A stretch of 64,000 nucleotides of DNA from positions 248,001 through 312,000 of the forward strand of contig CAWGLN010000001.1 of assembly GCA_963823435.1 (NCBI GenBank), given 5' to 3'. Made by a program: the position numbers and the translations under genes. The DNA comes from CAKZML01 sp963823435. GTDB lineage: Bacteria > Pseudomonadota > Gammaproteobacteria > Steroidobacterales > BM003. The notes under the pieces were generated by a model that was not told where the DNA came from, did no database searches, and saw only the letters and a list, made by a program, of their open reading frames with translations. Shown piece by piece: positions 8,643 through 16,352 of the stretch. Within the stretch, counting starts at the first letter, position 1; every line of letters begins with the position of its first letter.

Positions 8643-9015
8643 CTCGGGTTCGTGACAGACGACTTCAACATTGTGTCCATCTGGGCAATGACAAACGCTG
8701 CGTAGTACTTCCCGCTGTATTGCGGACGAATGCCAGGCGCCCCGTTGTCCTTGCCCCCAGCCTCCAGTGCCGCGCGATGGAACTCTTGCACCTGGCGCCG
8801 TGTTTCGGCGGTGAAAGCCAGGTGAAGAGGAGGAACAGTTCTGCCGTCCCTTCACTCCGGCGAATGCACAACGACGAGATACTGCCCTGCCGACAGATCT
8901 CGATGCCGAGGGCGTCCTCAGAGGCGACCCATACGCCAAGTGGCGCCAGAGCCTGCAAGAAGAAGGCTTTGCTCGCAGCATAGTCGCTGACGGTGAACAC
9001 GACGTGATCGAACAT
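8637..9015 (-). pseudogene. VOC/glyoxalase-family protein, two -1 frame breaks
   Basis: Joined across three frames this gives a normal-length single-domain VOC protein of about 126 residues. It starts MFDHVVFTVSDYAASKAFF and continues PLHLAFTAETRRQVQEFHRA, SGKYYAAFVI and PDGHNVEVVCHEPEA. The breaks are near 8840 (TTCCTCC, one C missing) and near 8686 (one base missing before CCAGATGG). VOC folds include glyoxalases, dioxygenases and antibiotic-binding proteins; the metal ligands H, E and E can be seen in the joined product. The stop lies inside the attC-like site. Either it is decayed or the two gaps are sequencing errors. Confidence 0.75.
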
Positions 9016-9044
9016 GCGACTCCTGCGCGAGTGACAGCTTCCGA

Positions 9045-9117
9045 GGTTAACCCCGGCTCACCGGAATTTTGCGGCGCGAAGCAGAGCAAAATATCCGTAT
9101 GCAGCCGATTGTTATGC
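9045..9117 (-). repeat. attC-like site between the DUF3052 and VOC genes
   Basis: On the minus strand the site starts GCATAACAATCGGCT, passes through the strong inverted pair ATTTTGC / GCAAAAT with CGGA / TCCG outside it, and ends AGCCGGGGTTAACC. CGGCT and AGCCG form the outer stem. The arrangement of short imperfect arms flanked by GCATAAC and GTTAACC is that of a compact attC (73 bp). It begins two bases after the DUF3052 stop codon. The right core differs from GTTRRRY at one base. Confidence 0.6.
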
Positions 9118-9118
9118 A

Positions 9119-9526
9119 TTATTTTCTATTTTCTCTGCGTATTACCAGCTTAAGGCCTGACCATGTTTCATCAACTGCGCAGACTTTAACATCGACTAGT
9201 CCCAAAGGTAGCGCCACCTCACGAATAACGTCTTCCGTAATATCTGTTTCTACTTTTGAAGACTTTTTTGGCCAAGATACCCAAATCATGCCATTTTGGT
9301 TAATTTTAGTAATCTGTTTATGTAGCCCTTTCTCCAGCTCGGCTCTTTGTTTCGTGAAAAAGTGAATTAAGTCTATATCGTTCGAGAGCCTACTAACGAT
9401 ATTTAAATTGTCTGGTAACGGTACTAGCAACTCTTCGTAGTTTTCGGGATGATTCTTGAAAAAAACTTTATAGCCGTCTTTAATTCCTAGTTTTCTTACC
9501 AGTGGTGTTCCTGAATAACCCGCCAT
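9119..9526 (-). CDS. DUF3052-family protein
   Basis: The 135-residue protein begins MAGYSGTPLVRKLGIKDGYK, the usual opening of the small DUF3052 family. It has the characteristic centre GMIWVSWPKKSSKVETDITE and the end WSGLKLVIRRENRK. The function is unknown. Base composition is clearly AT-richer than the flanking chromosome (runs of A and T throughout), which fits acquisition as a cassette. The start codon lies about 37 bp from the GTTATGC core at 9558-9564. Confidence 0.85.
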   Translation of the reverse strand: MAGYSGTPLVRKLGIKDGYKVFFKNHPENYEELLVPLPDNLNIVSRLSNDIDLIHFFTKQRAELEKGLHKQITKINQNGMIWVSWPKKSSKVETDITEDVIREVALPLGLVDVKVCAVDETWSGLKLVIRRENRK

Positions 9527-9835
9527 TTCAATTTACCATTTAATTTACCATTTCAATGCATAACTACTATTTATCGGGGTTCTCATATCGGGTAAGTATT
9601 TACCAGATATTCCGCTTTTAAAAGGGCTGTTTTCAAGTTAATCATGATCTTGGGCCGGGACTTACCCCGGTATGCACTGAATTGGCCAGGGTCTGGCCGT
9701 GCCAAGAATTAGTCTTTTTGGAATCCATTGGCTCGGCGATTCAGGTGTGTCAGGACAGTAAGCGAACACAAAAAGCCCGGGGCTGCTGAAGCGGCAATTC
9801 ATTCTCTTTCATGGCCTGCGGCAGTCATGCGATCC
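9527..9835. other. Non-coding stretch with a cassette-boundary core site
   Basis: No gene is supported here. A repeated AATTTACCATTT-type tract (9532-9556) precedes GCATAAC at 9558-9564, which on the minus strand is GTTATGC, identical to the core at the other end of the DUF3052 gene. This is the likely upstream cassette boundary. A paired second core for a complete attC or an attI was not found, and no integrase gene is adjacent. The remainder (9565-9835) is AT-rich to mixed sequence of no recognised function. Confidence 0.4.
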
Positions 9836-9861
9836 AAAAAAAACGGCGCCCGAAGGCGCCG
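9836..9861 (-). terminator. Intrinsic terminator after rho
   Basis: On the minus strand CGGCGCC-TTCG-GGCGCCG forms a perfect seven-pair GC stem with a stable TTCG tetraloop, followed by eight T residues. It starts 28 bases after the rho stop and is the clearest Rho-independent terminator in the window. Confidence 0.95.
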
Positions 9862-9889
9862 CTCTCATACTCTTTCAAGGTCAGCAGAC

Positions 9890-11371
9890 CTAGCGCTTCA
9901 TTGAATCGAAGAACTCGGCGTTGGTCTTGGTGTCCTTGAGCTTGCCCAGCAGGAACTCCACCGCGGCCAGTTCATCCATGGGATGGAGCAGCTTGCGCAG
10001 GACCCACATTTTTTGCAGCTCGGAGGGCTCGGTAAGCAGTTCTTCCTTACGCGTGCCTGAACGGTTGATGTTGATGGCGGGGAACACACGCTTCTCGGCG
10101 ATACGGCGATCCATCTGGATCTCCATGTTGCCGGTGCCCTTGAATTCCTCGTAGATCACATCGTCCATGCGCGAACCGGTTTCCACCAGTGCGGTAGCCA
10201 GGATAGTCAGGCTGCCGCCCTCTTCGATGTTACGTGCCGCGCCGAAGAAGCGCTTGGGACGTTGCAGGGCGTTGGCATCCACACCACCGGTGAGCACCTT
10301 GCCGGAGCTGGGCACCACGGTGTTGTAGGCGCGAGCCAGGCGGGTGATGGAATCCAGCAGGATCACCACGTCGATCTTGTGCTCGACCAGGCGCTTGGCT
10401 TTCTCGATCACCATCTCGGCAACCTGCACGTGGCGGGTGGCCGGTTCATCGAAGGTGGATGAAATGACTTCGCCACGCACGGTGCGTGACATCTCGGTGA
10501 CTTCCTCGGGGCGCTCGTCGATCAGCAGCACCATGAGGTAGACGTCGGGATGATTCGCCGTGATTGCCGAGGCTATGTTCTGCAGCAGGATGGTCTTACC
10601 GGCCTTGGGCGGGGAGACAATCAGGCCACGCTGACCACGACCGATGGGCGATACCAGGTCGATAATGCGGGAGGTGAGATCTTCGGTGCTACCGTTACCA
10701 CGCTCCAGACGCATACGCTGGTTCGGGTGCAGGGGCGTGAGGTTCTCGAACAGCACCTTGTTGCGGGCTGCCTCGGGAGACTCCATGTTGATCTCGCCAA
10801 CCTTCAGCAGGGCGAAATAACGCTCGCCTTCCTTGGGCGGACGAATCAGACCGGAAACGGTGTCGCCGGTGCGCAGGTTAAAGCGACGAATCTGGCTGGG
10901 AGAGACATAAATGTCATCCGGACCGGCCAGGTAGGAACCCTCGGCGGAGCGCAGGAAGCCGAAGCCGTCCTGCAAAATCTCCAGCACGCCGTCGCCGTAG
11001 ATGTCTTCGCCGTTGGCCGCGTGGGCCGTCAGCATGGAGAATATGATGTCCTGCTTGCGCGAACGGGCCTGGTTTTCCAGACCCAGCGACTGCGCCATGT
11101 TGACCAACTCGCCTATCGGCTTGGTCTTCAGGTCAGTCAGGTTCATGATTTCCTTGGTATGCGCCAATTCCTCGCTGGAGATCGTCTCCAACTCGGACGG
11201 ATCGTCCGGAATACCGCTTGGGCGCCGGCCGTTGCCGCTGCTGGTGTTGCCACCGCCACCACTACGGCGCGACCGTTTCTTTCTTACATTGGGGTTGTTG
11301 CCAGCCGGTGCTTGACCGTCTTCGGTCTTGGGGCCTCGGCCGCGGGGGGAATTACCTAGGTAGCCTCTCAC
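9890..11371 (-). CDS. rho: Transcription termination factor Rho with N-terminal extension
   Basis: Rho is a homohexameric RNA helicase that ends transcription. The canonical body starts at MNLTDLKTKPIGELVNMAQS (residue 76) and contains the cold-shock-like RNA-binding domain (GVLEILQDGFGFLR), Walker A (SPPKAGKT) and Walker B (VVILLDSITRLARAYN), ending FFDSMKR. Upstream, an in-frame 75-residue extension rich in Gly, Arg, Ser and Asn (RKKRSRRSGGGG) starts at GTG 11371, overlapping the trxA stop as GTGA. An internal ATG at 11146, with AAGGA four bases before it, would give the ordinary 418-residue Rho. Both starts are credible. Confidence 0.97.
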   Translation of the reverse strand: MRGYLGNSPRGRGPKTEDGQAPAGNNPNVRKKRSRRSGGGGNTSSGNGRRPSGIPDDPSELETISSEELAHTKEIMNLTDLKTKPIGELVNMAQSLGLENQARSRKQDIIFSMLTAHAANGEDIYGDGVLEILQDGFGFLRSAEGSYLAGPDDIYVSPSQIRRFNLRTGDTVSGLIRPPKEGERYFALLKVGEINMESPEAARNKVLFENLTPLHPNQRMRLERGNGSTEDLTSRIIDLVSPIGRGQRGLIVSPPKAGKTILLQNIASAITANHPDVYLMVLLIDERPEEVTEMSRTVRGEVISSTFDEPATRHVQVAEMVIEKAKRLVEHKIDVVILLDSITRLARAYNTVVPSSGKVLTGGVDANALQRPKRFFGAARNIEEGGSLTILATALVETGSRMDDVIYEEFKGTGNMEIQMDRRIAEKRVFPAININRSGTRKEELLTEPSELQKMWVLRKLLHPMDELAAVEFLLGKLKDTKTNAEFFDSMKR

Positions 11372-11694
11372 AAGTTTGAGTCCAAAAATTCTTTGAGCTG
11401 GGTTTTGGAAAGCGCACCCACCTTCTGCGCTTGAACCTGGCCGCCTTTAAACAGCAACAGGGTCGGAATTCCGCGAATACCGTATTTCGGCGCCGTGGCC
11501 TGGTTCTCGTCGATATTCAGCTTGGCGATCGTCAAGCGACCTGCGTATTCACCCGCAACTTCGTCAAGAATGGGCGCAATCATCTTGCATGGACCGCACC
11601 ATTCAGCCCAGAAATCCACCAGGACGGGGGTGTCCGAACCAATGACCTGCGTTTCGAATTGTGCATCAGTCGTGTGCACGATTTTGTCGCTCAC
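11368..11694 (-). CDS. trxA: Thioredoxin 1
   Basis: This is a 108-residue thioredoxin with the redox motif WCGPC at about 32-36 and the cis-proline segment GIRGIPTLLLF. It reduces disulfides in the cytoplasm. The start is GTG 11694, six bases after AGGAG; the TTG at 11700 lies too close to that ribosome binding site. It sits upstream of rho and divergent from rhlB, the arrangement known from E. coli and Pseudomonas. Its stop overlaps the possible GTG start of rho. Confidence 0.97.
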   Translation of the reverse strand: MSDKIVHTTDAQFETQVIGSDTPVLVDFWAEWCGPCKMIAPILDEVAGEYAGRLTIAKLNIDENQATAPKYGIRGIPTLLLFKGGQVQAQKVGALSKTQLKEFLDSNL

Positions 11695-11994
11695 TTGCAA
11701 CTCCTTTCGGATACAACCGTATGTATATCGGGATGATTGAGAACTCGGGTTTGAAACTCAAAGCGGGTACGACGCCGTTTTAAGATGTGACGCGGCCTGT
11801 CCTATCAGGCACAATGTCGCGGTTATCTCGCGCTCTAGTCGCTCGTGATCTACAAGAGGAACTTTTAGTAGAGGGGCGGCCGGCGTGGCGTTGAGCCGCG
11901 GTGCTGTTCAGTATTTTGAACTCCCCGACCCAATAAATGCAAGCTTTTCCTGCCACGTATTTTCCGCAAGGCAGCTGCAAGGACATACGTATAT
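11695..11994. other. Divergent trxA / rhlB intergenic region
   Basis: These 300 bases separate the divergent trxA-rho and rhlB genes and must hold both promoters. A TATACA hexamer on the minus strand near 11728 is a possible trxA -10, but no convincing -35 partner was found, and no box is clear for rhlB. No riboswitch or leader peptide is evident. Confidence 0.4.
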
Positions 11995-13302
11995 ATGACA
12001 GACAGCCATTTAAGTGACGTGCGATTCGACAGCCTGGCTTTGCCGGAGCCGCTGGTCCGCGGTATCAAGGACGCGGGTTTTGTGAACTGCACACCCATCC
12101 AGGCGGAGACCCTGCCCCTGGCGCTACGCGGCAAGGATGTGGCTGGACAGGCGCAAACCGGTACCGGCAAAACTGCGGCCTTCCTGCTGGCCCTGTACAA
12201 CCGATTATTGACCGAACCCGCGCCCGAGGTCGGTATGCCTAACGATCCGCGCGCGATTATTATCGCCCCGACCCGTGAACTGGCGCTGCAAATTGAAAAG
12301 GATGCCGTGGTGCTGGGCAAGCATACCGGGCTCAAGCTCGGCGTGGTGTTCGGCGGAACCGGCTATGATACCCAGCGCCAGATGCTGGCAGACGGCCTGG
12401 ATGTGCTGGTGGGCACACCGGGGCGCATCATCGATTACTACAAGCAGCGCATCTACGGCCTGGATCGTATTCAGGTAATGGTGCTGGACGAGGCCGACCG
12501 GATGTTCGACCTTGGCTTTATCAAGGATATCCGCTTCGTACTGCGGCGCCTGCCCGCCCCGGAAAAACGCCTGTCCATGTTGTTTTCGGCAACCCTGGGA
12601 CAAAGGGTTCTGGAACTGGCCTACGAGCACATGAACAGCCCCGAGTTGATTCAGATCGAGTCGGAGACGGTGACTGCCGACCGCGTCACGCAGGTGCTTT
12701 ACTACCCCTCCAACGAGGAAAAGCTGCCCTTGCTGATAGGTCTGCTGCGCCACAAGGACGCTACCCGCACCATGGTGTTTGTAAACACCAAGCGCGCTGC
12801 CGAGCGGGTGGAAGCCTATCTGATCGTCAACGGCATCGAGGCCAAGGCGATCTCGGGTGACGTACCTCAACGAAAACGCATGGCCATGCTGAAGAAGTTT
12901 CAGCAAGGAGAGCTGCCGGTGCTGATAGGCACGGATGTGGCTTCTCGCGGGCTGCATATTCCCGGTGTGAGCCACGTGATCAATTACGACCTGCCCCAGG
13001 ACTGTGAGGACTATGTCCACCGCATTGGTCGTACCGCGCGCGCCGGTGAGCGGGGCGACGCGATCAGCTTCGGCTGCGAGCAGTACGTGTTCTCGCTGCC
13101 GGAAATTGAGAAATTCATCGATCAGACGATTCCGGTGGCCACAGTACCCAGGGAATTGCTGCCGGAAAAACTGATCAAGCCGGGACCCGAGCATTTTCCG
13201 CCCCGCAAACCCCGCCCGGGTGGTCCGCGCAAGGACGGCGGCGGCCGTGGCGGTCCGAGGAGACCGGGTGGTGGCACAGGTGGCCGCCCACGCGGGCATT
13301 AA
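11995..13302 (+). CDS. rhlB: DEAD-box ATP-dependent RNA helicase RhlB
   Basis: The 435-residue helicase has the full motif set: Q motif near 30-36, AQTGTGKT 53-60, PTREL 92-96, TPGR 141-144, DEAD 165-168, SAT near 200, and HRIGRTAR. A basic Gly/Arg/Pro-rich tail (PPRKPRPGGPRK and RRPGGGTGG) ends it. RhlB unwinds RNA in the degradosome; in E. coli it binds RNase E. Its divergent placement against trxA-rho supports RhlB rather than another DEAD-box paralogue. Confidence 0.92.
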   Translation: MTDSHLSDVRFDSLALPEPLVRGIKDAGFVNCTPIQAETLPLALRGKDVAGQAQTGTGKTAAFLLALYNRLLTEPAPEVGMPNDPRAIIIAPTRELALQIEKDAVVLGKHTGLKLGVVFGGTGYDTQRQMLADGLDVLVGTPGRIIDYYKQRIYGLDRIQVMVLDEADRMFDLGFIKDIRFVLRRLPAPEKRLSMLFSATLGQRVLELAYEHMNSPELIQIESETVTADRVTQVLYYPSNEEKLPLLIGLLRHKDATRTMVFVNTKRAAERVEAYLIVNGIEAKAISGDVPQRKRMAMLKKFQQGELPVLIGTDVASRGLHIPGVSHVINYDLPQDCEDYVHRIGRTARAGERGDAISFGCEQYVFSLPEIEKFIDQTIPVATVPRELLPEKLIKPGPEHFPPRKPRPGGPRKDGGGRGGPRRPGGGTGGRPRGH

Positions 13303-13332
13303 TTTCGGTCAGAAACCGGTCTGACGCCGGAT

Positions 13333-14013
13333 CTACGGTTCGATCAGCTCCGACACGCCATCAACCTGGTCGAACCCGTCTATCTGCCTGGCCGGCCCAT
13401 CCAGTTCGGGCCGGCGGATGGCGACCAGCTGACCAATTCCGAAACGACGCGCAGACTCCAGCACCGGGACGCTGTCATCCACCAGCAGCGTACGTGGCGC
13501 CGAAAATCCCTCCACCTCTTGCAGACGCAGCCAGAAATCGGTGTGTTCCTTGGGCAGGCCGAAGTCGTGTGAGCTGTACACCGCATCAAAATGCACCTGC
13601 AATGCAGTGCGCTCCATCTTCACCAGCAGGCTGTCCCGATGAGCGTTGGTGACCAGCACCAGGCGCTTGCCCGCCCGGCGTACCGACTCCAGGAAGCGCG
13701 GCACGTCCGGCAGGACACGGATACGATGGCGAATCTCGCGCTTCATGGCGACCACGTCCATTTCCAGTCGATCTCGCCAGTATTCCAGGCAATACCACTG
13801 CAAGGTGCCCTGGCGTTCCAGGTACCAGCCCTCCAGCCGGGCCCGCGCCTCTTCCACCGACACACCATGGTGCTGGCTGTAGCGCTCGGGGACGAAAGCC
13901 CGCCAGAAATAGTTGTCAAAACCCAGATCCAGCAGGGTGCCGTCCATGTCCAGCAGGACCACGTCGACGTCCTGCCAATACACGGGCTTGGTTTTAGTTA
14001 CTTCCATAGGCAC
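13333..14013 (-). CDS. yrfG: HAD phosphatase, YrfG-type GMP/IMP nucleotidase
   Basis: The HAD nucleophile motif DMDGTLLD lies at 22-29, followed by LGFDNYFWRAFVPERY, a signature of the YrfG group. Motif II is VTNAH and motif IV is LLVDDSVPVLE. YrfG dephosphorylates GMP and IMP. The gene faces rhlB convergently and is divergent from cysQ with 59 bp between; in many gammaproteobacteria yrfG, nudE and cysQ are neighbours, and nudE is absent here. An ATG two codons inside (14007) may be the real start. Confidence 0.88.
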   Translation of the reverse strand: MPMEVTKTKPVYWQDVDVVLLDMDGTLLDLGFDNYFWRAFVPERYSQHHGVSVEEARARLEGWYLERQGTLQWYCLEYWRDRLEMDVVAMKREIRHRIRVLPDVPRFLESVRRAGKRLVLVTNAHRDSLLVKMERTALQVHFDAVYSSHDFGLPKEHTDFWLRLQEVEGFSAPRTLLVDDSVPVLESARRFGIGQLVAIRRPELDGPARQIDGFDQVDGVSELIEP

Positions 14014-14072
14014 GTATCATACTACGCAGCGCAAACCCGCCGGCGCTTCCGGCCCCCACCACAAGGTACCTC

Positions 14073-14870
14073 ATGGACTCGTTGAACAGCCTGATCCCGG
14101 CCCTGCTTGAGATCGTCCGGGATGCCGGCAAGGCCATCATGGCGGTCTATGGCTCGGACTTTGAAGTTCGGTCCAAGGAAGATGATTCTCCGGTAACCGC
14201 CGCCGACATGGCGGCCCACCGGATCATTGCTGCCAGGCTCGCCGACCTGGTTTCCGGTGTGCCTGTGCTATCGGAGGAATCCGGGTTGCTGCCGTTTTCC
14301 GAGCGTGGCCAGTGGCAGCGCTACTGGCTGGTGGACCCGCTGGACGGGACCCGCGAGTTCGTCAAGCGCAATGGCGAATTCACGGTAAATATCGCGCTGA
14401 TTGATAGACATATTCCGGTGCTCGGTGTGGTGGGTGTTCCGGCCCAGGTCATCGAATTTTATGGCGGACCCGGGCTGGGTGCCTTCCGTTGCGAGGCCGG
14501 CGTCTGTGCGCCGATAAGTGTATGCAAACCTGCCCGGGACCCGGTGCGCGTGGTGGGCAGTCGCTCGCACGCCAGCCCGGACATCGTCACCTACCTGGAT
14601 CACCTGGGTTCCCACGAGATGGTCCCCATGGGCAGTTCGCTGAAATTTTGCCTGATTGCCGAAGGCAGGGCCGATGTCTATCCCCGCCTGGGCCCGACCT
14701 CGGAATGGGACACGGCGGCGGCCCATGCGGTGGTACTGGGTGCCGGTGGCCAGGTGACGGACTGGCAGGGCAAACCCCTGCGTTACAACGCCGAGGCAAA
14801 TATCCTCAACCCCCATTTTCTGGCTTACGGTGACGACAGCCGTAACTGGGCCGGGTACCTGGAGCAATGA
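14073..14870 (+). CDS. cysQ: 3'(2'),5'-bisphosphate nucleotidase CysQ
   Basis: The 265-residue protein is an inositol-monophosphatase-fold enzyme with the lithium-sensitive metal sites: SEES near 67-70, DPLDGTREF 88-96 and SEWDTAAAHAV near the C-terminus. CysQ removes the 3' phosphate from PAP, recycling the by-product of sulfate assimilation. The DUF3301 gene follows with an ATGA overlap. Confidence 0.93.
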   Translation: MDSLNSLIPALLEIVRDAGKAIMAVYGSDFEVRSKEDDSPVTAADMAAHRIIAARLADLVSGVPVLSEESGLLPFSERGQWQRYWLVDPLDGTREFVKRNGEFTVNIALIDRHIPVLGVVGVPAQVIEFYGGPGLGAFRCEAGVCAPISVCKPARDPVRVVGSRSHASPDIVTYLDHLGSHEMVPMGSSLKFCLIAEGRADVYPRLGPTSEWDTAAAHAVVLGAGGQVTDWQGKPLRYNAEANILNPHFLAYGDDSRNWAGYLEQ

Positions 14871-15199
14871 CGGGCTCCGAAATAGGCTTCCTGGGCCTGG
14901 CGCTGATTGTCGGCGCGGGTATCTGGTTTCGGACCATGGAAGCCCGGGAACATGCCAATGCAGCGGTAGCCGCCACCTGCCGCCGGGCCAACCTGCAGTT
15001 ACTGGATGGCACGGTGGCGCTGGGTGGCCTGCGCATCGCCCGTGACTCCCAGGGCGGCCTGGTACTTGAGCGGACCTATAATTTCGACTACAGCGCCGAT
15101 GGTTACGCGCGCAAGCAGGGCTTCGTGATCCTCCGCAGGGGCCGTGTACACAGCATGGGGCTTGCGCCCGAAGACCGCCCGGGACCGGGACCGGGCTGA
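14867..15199 (+). CDS. DUF3301 membrane-anchored protein
   Basis: The 110-residue protein has one N-terminal transmembrane segment (GFLGLALIVGAGIWF). It continues with the DUF3301 core: CRRANLQLLDGTVALGGLRI and a beta-rich LERTYNFDYSADG segment. Function unknown; homologues lie beside cysQ-like genes. Its start overlaps the cysQ stop (ATGA), so it is coupled. The proline/glycine-rich C-terminus (GPGPG) is short. Confidence 0.85.
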   Translation: MTGSEIGFLGLALIVGAGIWFRTMEAREHANAAVAATCRRANLQLLDGTVALGGLRIARDSQGGLVLERTYNFDYSADGYARKQGFVILRRGRVHSMGLAPEDRPGPGPG

Positions 15200-15257
15200 A
15201 ATACTTGGCACTGGCGGCCCTGCTTGACTAAGCTAGGGGTAGTTTCTGGATACCAGC

Positions 15258-15494
15258 ATGCAAACACACACGATGGATATGAGCGACAAGGTCGACACGA
15301 AGTCTTTTGAGAAGTTGGATAAGCTGCGGTCGCTGCGGATAGAGCACCGCGACCTGGACGATGTGATAGAACGTCTGTCCGAGGACCCGGCGGTAGATCA
15401 GCTGCGGCTAAAACGGCTGAAAAAGCGCAAGCTTTGCCTCAAGGACCAGATAACCCACCTTGAAAGCGACATGATTCCGGATCTTAACGCCTGA
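15258..15494 (+). CDS. YdcH-type DUF465 small helical protein
   Basis: This 78-residue protein consists of two helices with the DUF465 pattern: LRSLRIEHRDLDDVIERL then LRLKRLKKRKLCLKDQI and the ending MIPDLNA. It is likely a SlyX-like helical hairpin. The role is unknown. A second, divergent member lies at 58357-58605. It precedes arfB by five bases and may be co-transcribed. Confidence 0.88.
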   Translation: MQTHTMDMSDKVDTKSFEKLDKLRSLRIEHRDLDDVIERLSEDPAVDQLRLKRLKKRKLCLKDQITHLESDMIPDLNA

Positions 15495-15499
15495 GTGTT

Positions 15500-15952
15500 A
15501 TGAACGGGTCACCACCTTCCCCGCCCTCGCAGCGACGGCCGGGCAGTGTTTTGCCTGCCTCGCTGGAAAACGCCATAGAAGAACGGTTCATTCGCGCCTC
15601 GGGTCCTGGCGGCCAACACGTGAACAAGACCGCATCCGCAGTACAGATGCGTTTTGACACACGCCTGGCCCAGCTGCCCGACCCGGTCACCGAAAAGCTG
15701 TTGCATCTTGCCGGCAGCCGTGCCGACACCCAGGGTGTGATCACGATTTTTGCACAACGCTATCGCAGCCAGGAGCGAAACCGGGAAGATGCCAGGAACA
15801 GGCTGGCGGCCCTGATCGAAAAGGCGCGCAGCAAACCCACCCCACGCATACCCACCCGCACACCCAATTCGGCCAGGCGCAAACGCCTGGAAGGCAAGCG
15901 TCAGCAAGCCAGGACGAAGTCCTTAAGGGGAAAGCCGTCCAGCGATGACTAG
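15500..15952 (+). CDS. arfB: Peptidyl-tRNA hydrolase ArfB (ribosome rescue)
   Basis: The GGQ motif (ASGPGGQHVNKT, residues 33-44) is the catalytic loop that hydrolyses peptidyl-tRNA on stalled ribosomes. The basic C-terminal tail (RRKRLEGKRQQARTKSLRGK) enters the mRNA channel. At 150 residues it matches the family. The TAG stop overlaps the first base of the adjacent repeat element. Confidence 0.94.
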   Translation: MNGSPPSPPSQRRPGSVLPASLENAIEERFIRASGPGGQHVNKTASAVQMRFDTRLAQLPDPVTEKLLHLAGSRADTQGVITIFAQRYRSQERNREDARNRLAALIEKARSKPTPRIPTRTPNSARRKRLEGKRQQARTKSLRGKPSSDD

Positions 15953-16120
15953 GGGCGCTCTGGTGTATCCCGGAAGAAGCCCGGGGTTTGGGACACGTAG
16001 GGTGCACTCTGTGCACCATGCAATACGGTGCGTGGAACGCACCCTACGGCGAAGCTTGGCAACACCGAAGCCGGGGTTTTTAGCCGCAAGATGCGAGTCC
16101 ACGAATGGAGCAGAGGGCGA
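15952..16120. repeat. Repeat element copy A1 (degenerate ends)
   Basis: The left end (GGGGCGCTCTG) begins on the last base of the arfB stop, and the right end (GAGCAGAGGGCGAC) runs into copy A2. The right half is nearly identical to A2: TTGGCAACACCGAAGCCGGG, TTTTTAGCCGCAAG, then CGAGTCCACGAATGGAGCAGAGG. A nested hairpin at 15998-16046 (TAGGGTGC... GCACCCTA) has arms containing GTGCACTCTGTGCAC. It encodes nothing. Confidence 0.75.
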
Positions 16121-16122
16121 CA

Positions 16123-16352
16123 GGGAGCCTCTGTTCTGTTCTGGATGAAGTAGAGTGCGAGCGAAAAAGGCCCGGATTCAAGGCGCCGATCGCACGGAAT
16201 GGCTTGCCGGAAACGCCAAAGCAGACGCGTAGGGTGCACTCTGTGCACCATGTAATACGGTGCGTGGAACGCACCTATTGCGAAGATTGGCAACACCGAA
16301 GCCGGGGTTTTTAGCCGCAAGATGCGAGTCCACGAATGGAGCAGAGGCTCCC
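16123..16352. repeat. Repeat element copy A2 with perfect 11-bp inverted ends
   Basis: The 230-bp unit has perfect terminal inverted repeats GGGAGCCTCTG / CAGAGGCTCCC. The left part (GAAGTAGAGTGCGAGCGAAA, then GGATTCAAGGCGCCG) and the right part (TTGGCAACACCGAAGCC onward) match copy B at 19580. A nested hairpin (16230-16277, TAGGGTGCACTC... GAACGCACCTA) interrupts the unit relative to copies B and D. The right end abuts the plsB stop codon with no gap. Confidence 0.85.

Noticed and set aside
9565..9889. Integron integrase or attI next to the cassettes
   Set aside because: No integrase frame is present, and rho and its terminator fill the flank; only a lone core site was seen.
12205..13299. 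364-residue minus-strand open frame
   Set aside because: Antisense to rhlB over nearly its whole length with no family resemblance.
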